Assembly (NCBI GenBank): GCA_963970005.1
Contig: CAXAMN010015113.1
Coordinates: forward strand, 474,707 to 538,706
DNA length: 64,000 nucleotides
Direction: 5' to 3'
Source: Durusdinium trenchii
Taxonomy: Eukaryota > Sar > Dinophyceae > Suessiales > Symbiodiniaceae
The notes under the pieces are model-generated. The model did not search any database. It was given only the letters and a program-made list of their open reading frames with translations, and was not told where the DNA came from. Positions within the stretch are counted from its first letter, which is position 1, and each line of letters opens with the position of its first letter. The position numbers were made by a program, and so were the translations under genes. This document shows positions 51,597-62,201 of this stretch, one piece after another.

Positions 51597-52504
51597 GGCA
51601 TTGCCATAGAGCAGAACGATGGTGGCTTTTCCAAGGGGTAGGTGAAGTGAAAGCTGTTGATGGGCTATTGTTGCGGTTTCCTCCAAGGTTTTGATGCCTC
51701 CAAGTTTTGGGACACAGATTTGGGATGAGATGTTTGGTTCATTTGTTGATGGGATGTTTGTGGACACCCTTCACTGGCCACCCACCTTACTAATGCGATG
51801 TCGTCATGTGGTTGGGTCATATGCTGGATAACCCTTTGGTGTAGGGCTTGTTGTTTCTCTGTCTCCAAGTTTTGGTGCAATTCTGCAACATCAAATCCTC
51901 AGGGTGTAATCGAAAGGATCCAAATGTGTATGTTGAAATCATGTGAATTTTCAGCCACCCATCAGTTCGATCAGTGCAGGCACCCCAATTCGATATCATC
52001 CCAACATGAGGACTGTGTGAACTCTCTTGTGGGTCAATCGGACCACCGCTGTGATTCTAAGCGTGTGCTTCCTGGCAGAGAGTCTGGCAGACCTTTGTTG
52101 GCTGGACATTTTGCACAGCCCTGAACAGTTCAAAAAAAAGGGAAGAGCATTAGACGTCCCAAAAGTACTATCTTATAACTGTAAACCATTCACAAATATT
52201 TGTCTTACAAGTGTCTTATAACTTATAACTGTAAAAAATACATTTGTAAGACAGTTATAATACAAATATTTGTAAATGTTTTATACTTATAAGATTGCAT
52301 TGTCTGAAGGACATTTCCCTCCACAGTGTTTTTTTTGAAGGGCTCACGTTTCATCAAGAGTCTCTCAGTCACAGACAATCATTTGTCAGATGTGCACAGT
52401 GTCATTTGTTGCACATTTGAAGGGTTGCTAGATTGCTGATCCTGTTTCCTTAGACTTTTCTGTGCCAAGCTGTCGCTCATCGTGTGTCATTTGCCCATCT
52501 AGCC
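51597..52504. other. spacer with no supported gene
   Basis: About 900 bp between two genes of the cluster. The only clear structure is the inverted repeat at 52168-52296. Confidence 0.6.
52168..52296. repeat. AT-rich imperfect inverted repeat
   Basis: Left arm about 52168-52215 and right arm about 52246-52296 pair well: CTTATAA, TGTAAA and CACAAATATTTGT are each matched by their complements, and ACAAATATTTGT is itself palindromic and occurs twice. It may be a small MITE-like insertion or a regulatory hairpin. Confidence 0.65.
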
Positions 52505-53625
52505 ATGGGCAAGAAAGCTATGAAGGCAACCAAGCCCATGAAAGCTATGAAAGTGAAAAAGCCTATGAAGGCTATGAAGTCAGCCAAGGCTGACCAAAAG
52601 GACTTGGACAATCAAATCGAGGGCTTCCTGAAGGAGGCAGCAGCTGTCCAAGCCTCAAAGTCAGGGGATGTTGATTTGCAGAAGCTTCCTTGGAAGAAAT
52701 ACTTCAACACCAACCAGATGTCGGCTTTGTGGAACCGGTTGCACAACAAGATCCAGACTCAGGGCTCTGTGGATGCCAAGTCTGCTTGGGGCCAAATCAA
52801 TGCTCTCTCAACTCGTGAGGGAAAGGGGCTGAAAAAGCGCAATGTGTTGTGGCTGTCTTTGAAATACCCAGATGACTGGGCCAATCGGACCGTCAACTAT
52901 GCGCAAACGGTGGTGAAGTCTGAGTCCAACACTGCGACAGAGAGCCCCAAGACTCGAGGTGAGCTCAACCAGATGAGCTGATCAATAAGGGGTTCTTCGA
53001 ACAGGTCATGGTGAAGGGTGTGCCGCACTTTCTCAAGGTGGGCTTCACCAAGAGTGTGGGGATCAGCAAACTCACCAAGGAGTCAATGGGTCTTGCGAAA
53101 TCTGTGGGTCAAGATGAGTGCAAATCTTTGGAGGAAAAGTTCGAGCAGTACAAGACCAGCATCGACTTGGCTTGGACTTCCAATTGGGGTGGGACTAAGG
53201 GATCAGCTGGCGTTGGCAGTTCTGGTGACAAGAAGGCCCTAGGTTCCAAAACATATCTGTTTCATGTTTTTTTGGATGTCTCATTTCAGATCTTTTTGAA
53301 TCCCCATGATTGCCCCTGTCAGGCTGTCATCCTTGCAAAGGATCGTGCGCAAGAGGCGCTTGGAAAGCTGCAGGAGCTCTCTACGGCATCCATGACTCTC
53401 TCTAACCAACTCAATGGCAACAAGTATGCCATGCCAGCTGTTTTGAATGACTTGAAGAAGTCCGCACCATCGCTGCAACGAAGGCTCGTTTGCGCGGATC
53501 CTGTGTAGCGCATCTCTGCGACCCGTCCTGACCCCTCGGAGGTGAAGAAAGCGACCCCTCAATCTGCTGTGGCGACCATGGAGACACAGATCGAGCACAT
53601 CAAGAATGGCAAGCGCTTTTTGTGA
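52505..53625 (+). CDS. MKAMK-type basic dinoflagellate protein, two frameshifts
   Basis: The ATG at 52505 starts with MGKKAMKATKPMKAMKVKKP, the Lys/Ala/Met-rich leader common in dinoflagellate proteins. WKKYFNTNQMSALWNRLHNKI and SAWGQINALSTREGK follow, then WLSLKYPDDWANRTV. A 1-nt shift near 52975 joins the frame 53008-53508 (INKGFFEQVMVKGVPHF), and another near 53495 joins a short last part ending at the TGA at 53623-53625 (TMETQIEHIKNGKRFL). About 53243-53322 may be a retained intron but does not restore frame if removed. Function is unknown; a nucleic-acid-binding role would suit the charge. Confidence 0.6.
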
Positions 53626-54130
53626 GCGGTAGTTCTGGTTTCTTCCATTTTGCCTCTGGGAGACTGCAGTTTGCTGTTGAATCAATCAACAGACAATGAA
53701 TGTACTGAGTCATTTGTCGCAGAAATGGTCATTTCTTGCACAGTTTTTTGAAGTTTCGCTGATGCAGTTGCCCAATCTTAGGCTCCAGTATGAAGGGTAT
53801 GTGTTGCTTTGGCCAAGCAAAGAGAAAACATTATGTTCTTCTTCTCAAATCGCATTCTTTCGAACTATCATTTTTAGACACAGGGAGTCAGTCCTTTGAC
53901 ACTGGTAACTTTTAACCCGTGTTTGGCGTTTGCAGGTTCAAAGGTTGAGTAGTTCTCATGGATGATGCTGTTAGCAAAGTCCTGAAGCGGACTGGGGGGT
54001 CAAGGCAGCTTGTCAGTTCATGCTCCCAAAACACCAGACTCATGCTTAGCTGAACGGCTTGAGGAAGCGTGGGGATGGGGCCTACTGAGCGCCCCAATGG
54101 TCCAATGACTAGCTGAAGGGGCTCACAGTG

Positions 54131-55547
54131 ATGGAGTGGGAAGTATTTCCCACCTTGCCAGCCTGGGATCCTGGGGACAGCATGAAGGGAATTGCCATCA
54201 AGATCTCACTCGGCGCTTGCAGCCAAAGCTGAGCCTTCCATCTCCTACATTAGTCAATTGCCCCCTCGCAGTTTCGAAGGACAAGTCAACAGTTGCTGGT
54301 CAATGGCCTGTTCTGTTGCCGTCTCATTTGTTTCAATGCATTGCTACAAATTATCCTGCTTCGTTTGAAGACATGATGGAGAATGCCTCAGAGTTTTGGC
54401 ATTCACTGTCAGAAAATGACCCAAAGAGTTACAACCATCCCTTTTGGGAGTGGGGTGAGGGATGGCAAGAAAACACAATGCCAATATCGCTGCATGGGGA
54501 TGCTGGAACTTTCACTCGTGGTGGGGAATCCATAGTTGTTTTCAGCTGGTCCAGTCTTCTGCAAAGGGCTGGAACTTGGGATTCCATTTTCTTGATCGCT
54601 GCAATTCCAAAGAGTGCGATAGTCAAAATGGAGGATGGTGTGCCTGGAACTTTGGAAGTTCTTTGTTCTGCCATTGCTGCAGATATCACATCAATGCTTG
54701 AAATGGTTCACCCTTTGTTGAATCACGCAGGTCTAGCGTGGGAGGATGGCAGTGAAGCAGACACCCTCGCAGGAAAACCGTTCTTTGTTCAAAAGAGGGC
54801 TGTTCTCTGGCTTTTGGTTGGCGACCTGGACTGGTTTTGCAATTACCTTCATGTGGAAAGACATTACGGGTCAAATGACCCGTGCTGGCTTTGCTCTTGC
54901 AATACAAGTACACGTCCTTGGACTGATTTTTCTTCTGCTGCTGACTGGCGTGCTACATTGGTTGATATTGAGAAAGTGTCCGACAATGACCTTTTCTCAA
55001 TTCCTGGGATTTCTCGATTCAATTTGTGCATTGACACAATGCATACTGTTTGCCTCGGAGTGTCAGCATTTGCAGTTGGCTCAGCTATGCGTGATATGGT
55101 GTGTTCCTCTCAATTTTACGGAGGTCGGTGGGGAGATATTCGGGAGTCGTACACTGAACTTGGAACTGCGCATCGGCTGAACAATTTGCGTTTATCCATG
55201 TTCTTGAAAAAAAAATTGCAGAGCTCTCAGCCTCAGCTGCTGAAACCAGATGTTTGGTGCCAGTGATGGCTGTTTTGCTTCAACGGCATGGACCTGCCAA
55301 TGTTTTGAACGCACACAGAACAAGGGTTTTCCAGTGCCTCACTACCCTTTATGAAAGTATCGAGCGCTCTGGAGTTCAGCTGTCTCCCAGTGACCTTTTA
55401 GAGATGAAAACTGTAGTGGAAACTTGTTTGATCCACTACAAAGCCTTGTCGGTGAATGCGATCCAAACTAGGGTCCTTGCTTGGCCTTTGCGCCCCAAGT
55501 TTCATTCCCGAAAGCACTGCGAAGGGTTCTTCCGGAAAATCCCTTGA
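54131..55547 (+). CDS. candidate transposase-like protein, broken near the end
   Basis: The ATG at 54131 opens a short frame (MEWEVFPTLP) that needs a shift or splice to join the main frame 54136-55266. Landmarks: ISLHGDAGTFTRGGES, FSWSSLLQ, VGDLDWFCNYLHVERHYG, a PCWLCSCN Cys pair, a SAADWRATL helix and IDTMHTVCLGVSAF. Regularly spaced GD, GDLD and DTMH acidic motifs with a Cys-x2-Cys between them resemble DDE-type cut-and-paste transposases with an inserted zinc site. I recall a large dinoflagellate family of this type but cannot name it. An A9 run (55208-55216) shifts the frame into 55254-55547 (RHGPANVLNAHRTRVFQ), which then ends at a minisatellite. The transposase role is inference. Confidence 0.45.
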
Positions 55548-55800
55548 ACACTGACACTTCGACACTTACACTTACACACTGACACTTCCACCACACTTGC
55601 ACTACAACATGAACGGTACACGTACCCCAGTGAAAGTGGAAGAGCGAAAGCATCCAAGTGCAAAGTATGCAAGTGTCAACGTATGCAAGTGTAAGTATGT
55701 AAGTATGTGAATGTAAGTATGCAAGTGTAATGATGCAAGTGCAATGATGAGTATGCAAGCACGCAATGAGTATGCAAGCATGCAGTGAGTAGGCAAGTGT
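55548..55800. repeat. inverted array of ACACTT / AAGTGT repeats
   Basis: The left part (about 55548-55610) is GACACTT and ACACTTACACTT repeats; the right part (about 55660-55800) is the complementary type, CAAGTGTAAGTATG and GCAAGCATG units. The two sides can pair as a long hairpin. Confidence 0.75.
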
Positions 55801-55910
55801 GAGCGTGGAAAACTAGCACGGGAGATGTCCTAATGAAAAAACATTTCCCCGCTTTATAAATTCTCTCTTAAAGGCGGAGGGTGGGACGAACAGCGTCAAC
55901 CGAAAATGGA

Positions 55911-56340
55911 ACCCTCTGCGGAGATCGTGCGTGTCGAGTGCGCGAAGTGCAGGCGAGAGTGCGATTTGCAACCTGCGCACACAACCCTCTGCGGAGATCG
56001 TGCGTGTCGAGTGCGCGAAGTGCAGGCGAGAGTGCAATTTGCCGGGTGCGCGCGCAACCCTTTGCGGAGATCGTGCGTGTCGAATGCGCGAAATGCAGGC
56101 GAGAGTGCGATGTGCCGGGCGCGCGCGCAACCCTCTGCGGAGATCGTGCGTGTCGAACGCGCGAAATGCAGGCGAGACTGCGATGCGCCGGCTGCCCGCG
56201 CAACCCTCTGCGGAGATCGTGCGCGTCGAGTGCGCGAAATGCAGGCGAGAGTGCGATTTGCCGGGCGCGCGCGCGCAACCCTCTGCGGAGATCGCGCGCG
56301 TCGAATGCGCGAAATGCAGGCGAGACTGCGATGCGCCTTT
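55911..56340. repeat. 73-bp minisatellite, six units
   Basis: CTCTGCGGAGATCG landmarks at 55914, 55987, 56060 (CTTTGCGG variant), 56133, 56206 and 56281 give periods of 73, 73, 73, 73 and 75 bp. Units are GC-rich and stay open in several frames on both strands. It abuts and overwrites the 3' end of the third copia element. Confidence 0.95.
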
Positions 56341-56342
56341 GA

Positions 56343-56804
56343 ATGATGACTCAAGCCAAAATGCTCATTGCACCGCAAAACCTTCAACGCTTCTTTCAGC
56401 TTCTCTCGAAATTGCTGGTTGTGGAACTCTTTCGACATTTCGTCTTTTCCAACCAACTCGTGTTCACGATGGCTATCTACCACTCCCAACAAGCCCAAAA
56501 GAAACTGCAGCCTATTGGTCTGCAATGCTTTGGTACCCAAATCACTTGGGTTGATGAATGTAGAAACTGGTCCAAGCTTGAACTGTTTTTCTGCAAGCTT
56601 TTGCTGAATCCACAAGTACTGCACATCGAGGTGTCTCACACGGCCTAAGCCTTGTCTTCGAGCTATTCCTCGCCCTGCCACAGAGTCACTGCGGAGATAA
56701 ATGTCAACATGGTTCCTCAAAAGGAAGGAAAGGCACGCTCGCACGAAAAGAGCCTCGCCAGCACCTGTCACTGTTGCCATAAACTCGCTCTCTCCTGAAC
56801 TCAA
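56343..56804 (-). pseudogene. copia 3 RNase H C-terminal part
   Basis: MSSGESEFMATVTGAGEALF and RSDSVAGRGIARRQGLGRVRHLD are the late copia RNase H series; NPSDLGTKAL matches the closing DxxTK motif. The frame then runs without a stop into the minisatellite, whose translated units replace the natural end. Confidence 0.8.
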
Positions 56805-56834
56805 GGCTGGAGTTCTTTGAGTCCGGGAATAGGA

Positions 56835-57366
56835 CTAAATCATGTTGCCATTGAACATGACAACGGGAGCGCTTGCGCTCTTTCGATGCACTTGTCCAGC
56901 CCAATCAGCATCTGTGTAGATCTCAATGATTGGAAATTCCTCCAACTCCTCTGACCCGTTCTTCAAACTCAACCATGTGGTTCCACTTTTGCATGGACAG
57001 AGCTGTACGGCATAGCCACTTGTTTGAATCAAGCACTGACTGCACCTGACCAATCCCTTCCAAGCCAAAACAGTAGGTTTGCTCATATACGAAGACAACA
57101 GCTTTGCACCGAACTGAATGTCTGGACGGTCACTGCTGATGTAAAGGATGACGCCCACTGCTTTTCGAAAGATCTCGGAACGGCTTGGATCAAGGCACTC
57201 TGTTGTGTCTTCCTTACAAAGATCTGGGTGAACTGGTGCCTTCAGCTTCTTCCCATATGGGGTCAGCTTTAACAACTTCTCCAATGCAAGAAAATGCTTC
57301 TCGTTTGGTTGTACTGCAATGCCTGACTCATTGAATTGAAATGACTTCTTCAAAAACTGACACACG
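56835..57366 (-). pseudogene. copia 3 RT end and RNase H start
   Basis: From a frame open over 56835-57545. AVGVILYISSDRPDIQFGAKLL is the RT-RNase H connection; EIYTDADWAGQVHRKSAS is the RNase H first acidic motif (TDADWAG). It is separated from the upstream palm frame by a shift near 57370-57400. Confidence 0.8.
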
Positions 57367-57768
57367 TCACCAGGCTGCGAGTAAGGTCCTTGCACCTCCA
57401 CAGTGTAACTCTTCTTGCAAAGCCTTAATGAGTTGCTTCCCTTGCTCATGTGGTCCAACAAACTGTAGGTCGTCCACATGCATGGACAACAATCCATGCT
57501 CATGCCTGAGCAAGCATGGACATGCAGGACAGGTCTCAAAGCCATGCTTCTGAAAAATGTTCACTGCATATTTCCACCACTCCTGAGCTGCAACACGTTG
57601 GCCTGGTAGAAGTCGATCCAGACGCCATTTCATTCCTGGATTCTCCTGACTCCAAATCTTCGGCGGTTCAACGTACACCAACGAAGGCTGAGGAACCCAG
57701 AGATATGCATTCTTCACATCAATTGCCCACATGCTCCACTGCTTTTCCAAACAAACGCTACTGAGCAT
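57367..57768 (-). pseudogene. copia 3 reverse transcriptase palm
   Basis: WAIDVKNAYLWVPQPSLVYV is motif A; LLSMHVDDLQFVG is motif C with HVDD in place of YVDD. QEWWKYAVNIFQKHGFETCP lies between. The catalytic aspartates remain, but the frame is broken on both sides. Confidence 0.8.
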
Positions 57769-57820
57769 CTTGGTGCAAGCAACACTGGATGCTGGACTGT
57801 AGAACTCATCACGCCATGGT

Positions 57821-58300
57821 TCAAGCCATTTGAACTCCCTTGAAAAAAATGCGGGATCTCCGTTTCCAACAACCGTTCCTCCAGCGCCAATCTCGCACGT
57901 GTCTGGTGGACATGAAGGGTTGTCCGACTGTCTCTAACTCGGGAACAGGGGTGAGCACATTGCTGTTCATGAGGTTCTGGATCTCCTCATAGTCACCCTG
58001 TAGCTCCAATGCCTCCATGTCTTCAGAACTGAGCTCTGGTGGGTTCTCCCCTCCAAAATCATAAAGACCATGAAGGTTGGGTTCATCGTCACCGGGCACG
58101 TAATACTCCATGCCGTCTCGCAGCTCATCACCATCTGTCACTCCCTCGACAGTGATTAGCCTCCGCGCTTGTGATCTCGAGTCTTCAACTGCGAAGTCTG
58201 ACGGGGAACTTGGAGCTGGTGGCAAGGACTCAAGCATGTAACGCTTGTGCTCTTGCATATCTGCTTCATCTTGAAAGAAAGTCCTCTGGTGGACGTCTTT
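57821..58300 (-). pseudogene. copia 3 integrase-RT linker
   Basis: From a frame open over 57821-58519; the phase-correct text starts near 58300 (VKDVHQRTFFQDEADMQEH). It is Glu/Asp/Pro-rich, with EEIQNLMNSNVLTPVPELE near the end. No catalytic motif. Confidence 0.65.
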
Positions 58301-59537
58301 CACCTTTTGCAACTGTTGTAGCCCCACCTGCGCCTGCACTCGAAAGATCCGCCTTTGCCTCAGGGAGTTGCAGTGTTTTCTCCCCACCTGTGACCTGGGC
58401 AGGATCTTCTGAGCGCTGACGTGGAAGCACGGGCGGAGTAACAGGCTGCTGAACAAGAACTTCTGGCGGAATGCCTCCAAGCACTGCGGACGGCGGTGGT
58501 GGAAGTCGACGAGGTTCATGAGGTATCATTGCATTCACTGCTTCTACTGGGGGAACAACTGGTTCATCATCACTGCTGTTTCCACCTTGCAATGCATCCT
58601 CAACTACTATCGTTTGCTGTTGTCGAAGTTCTTTCAGCGCATCGTCTGCCACAAGAGCTCTCGGGTCCCACGGCAAACCTCGCATAGTGTACAAGAGCAT
58701 CACATTCCATTCACCGGGGATCCTTTTTACGGTTCGGGATTCACAGATGCCTGTTGCTGTGCCAATGATGCGCCGGTCTGAGTCCTCATTCTTGCCAAGC
58801 CAGATTCCTCTGTACCAAGCAATGGCTCCTTTCTTTCGAGCTTGTGTTTTGTAAAGCACCGGCTCACAAAATCGACACAACTTGCCTTGGTAGATTGCTC
58901 CTGTGACTTGTTCATGCGCGGTCATTCCAACTTGCTTCTGAACCTGAAACCTCTGAACAAGAAAGGCAGCGTGGTCGAAACACCAGGTCCAAATGTAAGC
59001 ATGATTGCCCAGCCTCACTTTGTACATCTTTTCCACATCCAATCTAAGACACATGGCTTGCCTACGAATGGTCTGAATCATTCTCTCCACCCTTGCATTG
59101 CCAGCTGCATGCCCTGGTCCAGCTGGCGCATAGGCAGAAAGTGTCCTGAGCCCCAGATTGGCTCTTGTAGCAATGCTTGATTCCTGAAGCTGTCTGCGGC
59201 ATACCTCATCATAGCCAAGTCTGCTCAAAAACTTACACACGGCCTGGGTCAACTGCTTCAACGACTTTGTTCCTTTCTCAACAACTGGAACAGCAATGCA
59301 TGAACGAGTCCAATTGTCCACTCCAACAAAGGTTGTCACTAGAGGGGCGTCCAAAACAGGAACTTCCTCACTGGAAACATCTGTGCACTTGGCGATTGCA
59401 TCGTCAAAGGAAAATGTTGGCATCGTCCTCATCTCTTCACCAACGTAGGGACGACTGAATGCACGGTCTTCCTTTCCTTTTGTTGCCATGCAAGTTTCAC
59501 ACCAAGGTTCTGTTGGAAGGTGAGTGAGTTCATGCAA
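58301..59537 (-). pseudogene. copia 3 integrase
   Basis: HELTHLPTEPWCETCMATKG is the HHCC zinc knuckle. FVGVDNWTRSCIAVPVVEK corresponds to the core start. Between RLGYDEV and RANLGLRTLSAYAP the second catalytic Asp segment is missing or shifted; HAAGNARVERMIQTIRRQA holds the last Glu. The C-terminal part has KLCRFCEPVLYKTQAR and IWLGKNEDSDRRIIGT, typical of copia GKGY-like ends. The enzyme cannot be active as read. Confidence 0.8.
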
Positions 59538-60135
59538 CGCAACTGACTCTTCACTCTGCGATCAAGCTGAAACATCTCCCTGCTCACGTCTGACGCAAGC
59601 TTACCCTCAAATTCTTGAAGGTGTTTCAACAATCTCTGCCAGCACTCAATCTCTGCCAGCACTTTGCTTTTGAACCAGTTTTGCCAATGCTGAGAAAGGT
59701 GCATCCATCACGCAACTGCTTCAAGGTACTGTCTGCTGTAAGCTCTACACCACCCACACGAATCTTTGAAGGTGGATCTTGCAGTGATGACAACTCATGC
59801 GGCACTGCTTCGATGTCTGGCTTTGCTTGCACTGAAACATCAGCTGGAACATGCTCTGATTGTTCAATTTCTGGAGCGTCTGCTATTGGGCTCTCCTGCT
59901 CACTTGATTGAACATGAGGTTCCTCTTCAAATGCCATGGGTTCACGTTCAACTCGGGCACGCTTCGACCTGTTGAAAAAAAAGCTGAACCTTTCAGGACA
60001 GGAAGTAGGATCTCTGAAAAACAAGTTCCAGGGAAGCTCATGCTGATGCAAAACGCTAATCATGTTGCACCCTTTCCTGCCATGCCTTCCATGACCTCGT
60101 CCAAGTAAAACATGTTGCACTCTACCAGGATCCAC
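59538..60135 (-). pseudogene. copia 3 protease-integrase linker with SAP-like segment
   Basis: LKQLRDGCTFLSIGKTGSKAKCWQRL looks like a SAP DNA-binding motif (Leu-x2-Leu...Gly...Gly-x-Lys-x2-Leu pattern), here with Cys/Trp near the end; quoted in two parts it is LKQLRDGCTFLSIG and KTGSKAKCWQRL. Upstream is an acidic Glu/Pro/Ser stretch and a basic NRSKRARVERE patch. The continuation is RLLKHLQEFEGKL in the frame at 59429-59704. A SAP segment between protease and integrase is unusual for copia. Confidence 0.45.
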
Positions 60136-61313
60136 TTGCCGTCAACTCTCAAAACAGTCGTTCGATATGGCCACTGCTCTGGAATGTATGTTGGCATACC
60201 AGTTTGGAATCGAACACCGTCTTTTTGATAATGCGCAGGAATCCAAAAATCTTCTGTCTGAATTGCATGCCAGCCTTCTCGATGGGTGATTCGAGACAAC
60301 TCTGGAGAAAGCTCCACAACAATGTCACTCGCACCAATAACACGCACATATGCCAAAGCTTTCAACGAGTTGTGTTTGAACTGAACATCAATGGACGCTG
60401 CATCCTTTGACAGTGCAATCCCTGAACTTGGAGAAGGCCCCAACGCCCAACCTTGCTGCATGAACTTGCCCAAACATAGGATGGGCTGTTGAACTGGCCC
60501 TAGCAGGAAACGCTCCTTGACTTCCACAACCTCCCCAGCGGGTCCTAAAAGATCCAGGGTCAGCACTTTCTTGCGTGCCACTGAAATCGAATTGCCTTGT
60601 GCATCACGAACACAATGAGAAGTCTGAATGCTTGGGCTGCCTTAGGATGCATACTCATGAGGAACTAAGGAAAGGTCTGCGCCAGAGTCCAAAATGACCT
60701 CGACTGGGTCACCTTGATAGGACAGCTGATGACTTTCGCCAACTTGTTTTCCTTCAAAGCTCACCGGACGTGCAAAGAACTCGGGAGGCAACAAATCCAC
60801 GGTTTCGTTCAGATTCTCATCAAAACATGTCCAGTCCCCCTCATTGTCTCGAGAGGAAAGGTCAAAATGGATGACACCATAAGACATGTTTCCAGCATGG
60901 TCAAAGACCTCACTGCGCACACGAACAAGTCCATCACTTGACTGTGAACCTGTTGCGAAGTCCACTGCAACAATTCTACGAACTGCTGTCTGTTGACTTG
61001 TTGCTGCCTGCTGCACGGTGGTTGTTGCTGTAGTTTGCGCACTGCCTTGTGAACTGCTCTGCACATTGCTTTGACACTGCTCCACCTGCCGCACTTTGTT
61101 GTTGTTTGCTCTTTGACCAACAATCTTTCGACAGATGTCCTTTCTTTCCACAGTTCCAACAAATTGCAACTTCTGCTGCACCTTTGCCAGAACCTTTCTT
61201 GCCTTCTGACTTTCCTTTTCCTTTTGCACCTTTGGGCATTGGAGAACCTTTCCCCTGGCCCTTGCCTTTGCCCTTCTCTTTTCCTTTGCCCTTGCCTTTC
61301 TCAACTCGATCAA
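60060..61313 (-). pseudogene. copia 3 protease region
   Basis: One frame with a single TAA near 60642. VEVILDSGADLSLVPHEYAS is the aspartic-protease DSG active site; downstream LGKFMQQGWALGP and GMPTYIPEQWPYRTT make up the rest of a long protease-linked domain. It overlaps the Gag frame at 60976-61313 because of a shift near 61090. Confidence 0.75.
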
Positions 61314-61764
61314 TCTCCATGGGTCCTACGGTGTCCGTTGAAGGGCCCAAGGTGTTGTTCACCCAAATCATTGAAGCTTTGTGGAAGGAAATCAATGTAT
61401 TGTGGAGTCCGGTATAGGTTGTTCCTGGTCCCAATGCAAGCTGCAACTGTGACTTAACACTGTTGGGCGCATTCCTCAAGAGCGTTGCAATCTTGAGCTC
61501 TTCATTGAAACGAGTCCCACTTCCAGCAGCAAGTTCATACTCTTGAACTAAACGCTCAAACTCATAGATTCCCTCTGTGATTGTGCGTTTGCCAAAGTGC
61601 AAACTAGTGAGTCCCTCAAGAAGTGCAAGAGCCCTCTGTCTACTCCTGGGCTCCAAATGAGAAATCAACGCACCCCAACACGCAAGACCATTGTGAAGCT
61701 CAACTGAACGAATGATTTTCAATGTTGGGCCGTGGACATATGTTGCCAGGATGGCATACAGCAT
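61090..61764 (-). pseudogene. copia 3 Gag with CCHC zinc knuckle
   Basis: Part of a frame open over 60976-61764. GLACWGALISHLEPRSRQRAL and LALLEGLTSLHFGKRTI are typical copia Gag (UBN2-like) text. A Lys/Gly-rich GKGKGKEKGKGKGQGKG tract precedes CWNCGKKGHLSKDC, an exact C-x2-C-x4-H-x4-C retroviral knuckle. Confidence 0.85.
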
Positions 61765-61796
61765 TTGTTGCCCTCAACCGCATTGGGGCATCCATG

Positions 61797-62201
61797 CTAG
61801 CCAAAATCAGGAATGCTATCCGGGTGCGACTCAACATCTGTCAAATCTGTCACGTAGAGAGGATCTAAATACCCAAGCCAAAGTCCCAATTGAAATGCCC
61901 ACTCAGGCCAATGTTTCGTTTGATCATCTCTACGTTCACGGTCAAAAATTGCAGGTTGCTTCAAAACCTTTGTGACATCTTCTGGGCGAGAACCTCCTGA
62001 ACCTACACCGGGCGACGATGCAAGAAAGTTCTGCATGTGTTGGACGGCCTGTGCTGCTGCCGAGGTTGCGGCTTGTGAGTTTTGAGTCAACTGCTGAAAC
62101 ATCTGGAACACTTGACCAGCATTGAACCCTGCAGCTCCTAACTCCTTTTCATCTCCAACATATGCCTGAAAAGTTGGCAGGTCTGAACCACCTCCAGCCA
62201 T
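61797..62201 (-). pseudogene. copia 3 Gag N-terminus
   Basis: The ATG at 62201 gives MAGGGSDLPTFQAYVGDEKE, then QVFQMFQQLTQNSQAATSAA (helical) and HWPEWAFQLGLWLGYLDPLY, the start of the Gag core. A stop and frameshift near 61797 separate it from the next Gag frame. Confidence 0.75.

Larger units (their letters stand above)
56343..62201 (-). mobile_element. Ty1/copia-type gag-pol 3, decayed, LTRs not found
   Basis: Minus-strand order is Gag, CCHC knuckle, protease, SAP-like segment, integrase, reverse transcriptase and RNase H. It differs from copia 1 and 2: no CCCH finger, no methyltransferase-like domain, HVDD in place of YVDD. There are many frameshifts and stops. The 3' end is cut by the 73-bp minisatellite; I could not find a matching LTR pair. 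Confidence 0.85.

Noticed and set aside
53243-53322. A GT...AG intron in the MKAMK-type gene
   Set aside because: It is 80 nt long, so removal breaks the frame, while reading through stays open into conserved-looking text.
55881-56554. Plus-strand Cys/Arg-rich ORFs resembling zinc-binding proteins (CAKCRREC repeats)
   Set aside because: They are translations of the 73-bp minisatellite; the cysteine spacing comes from the repeat.
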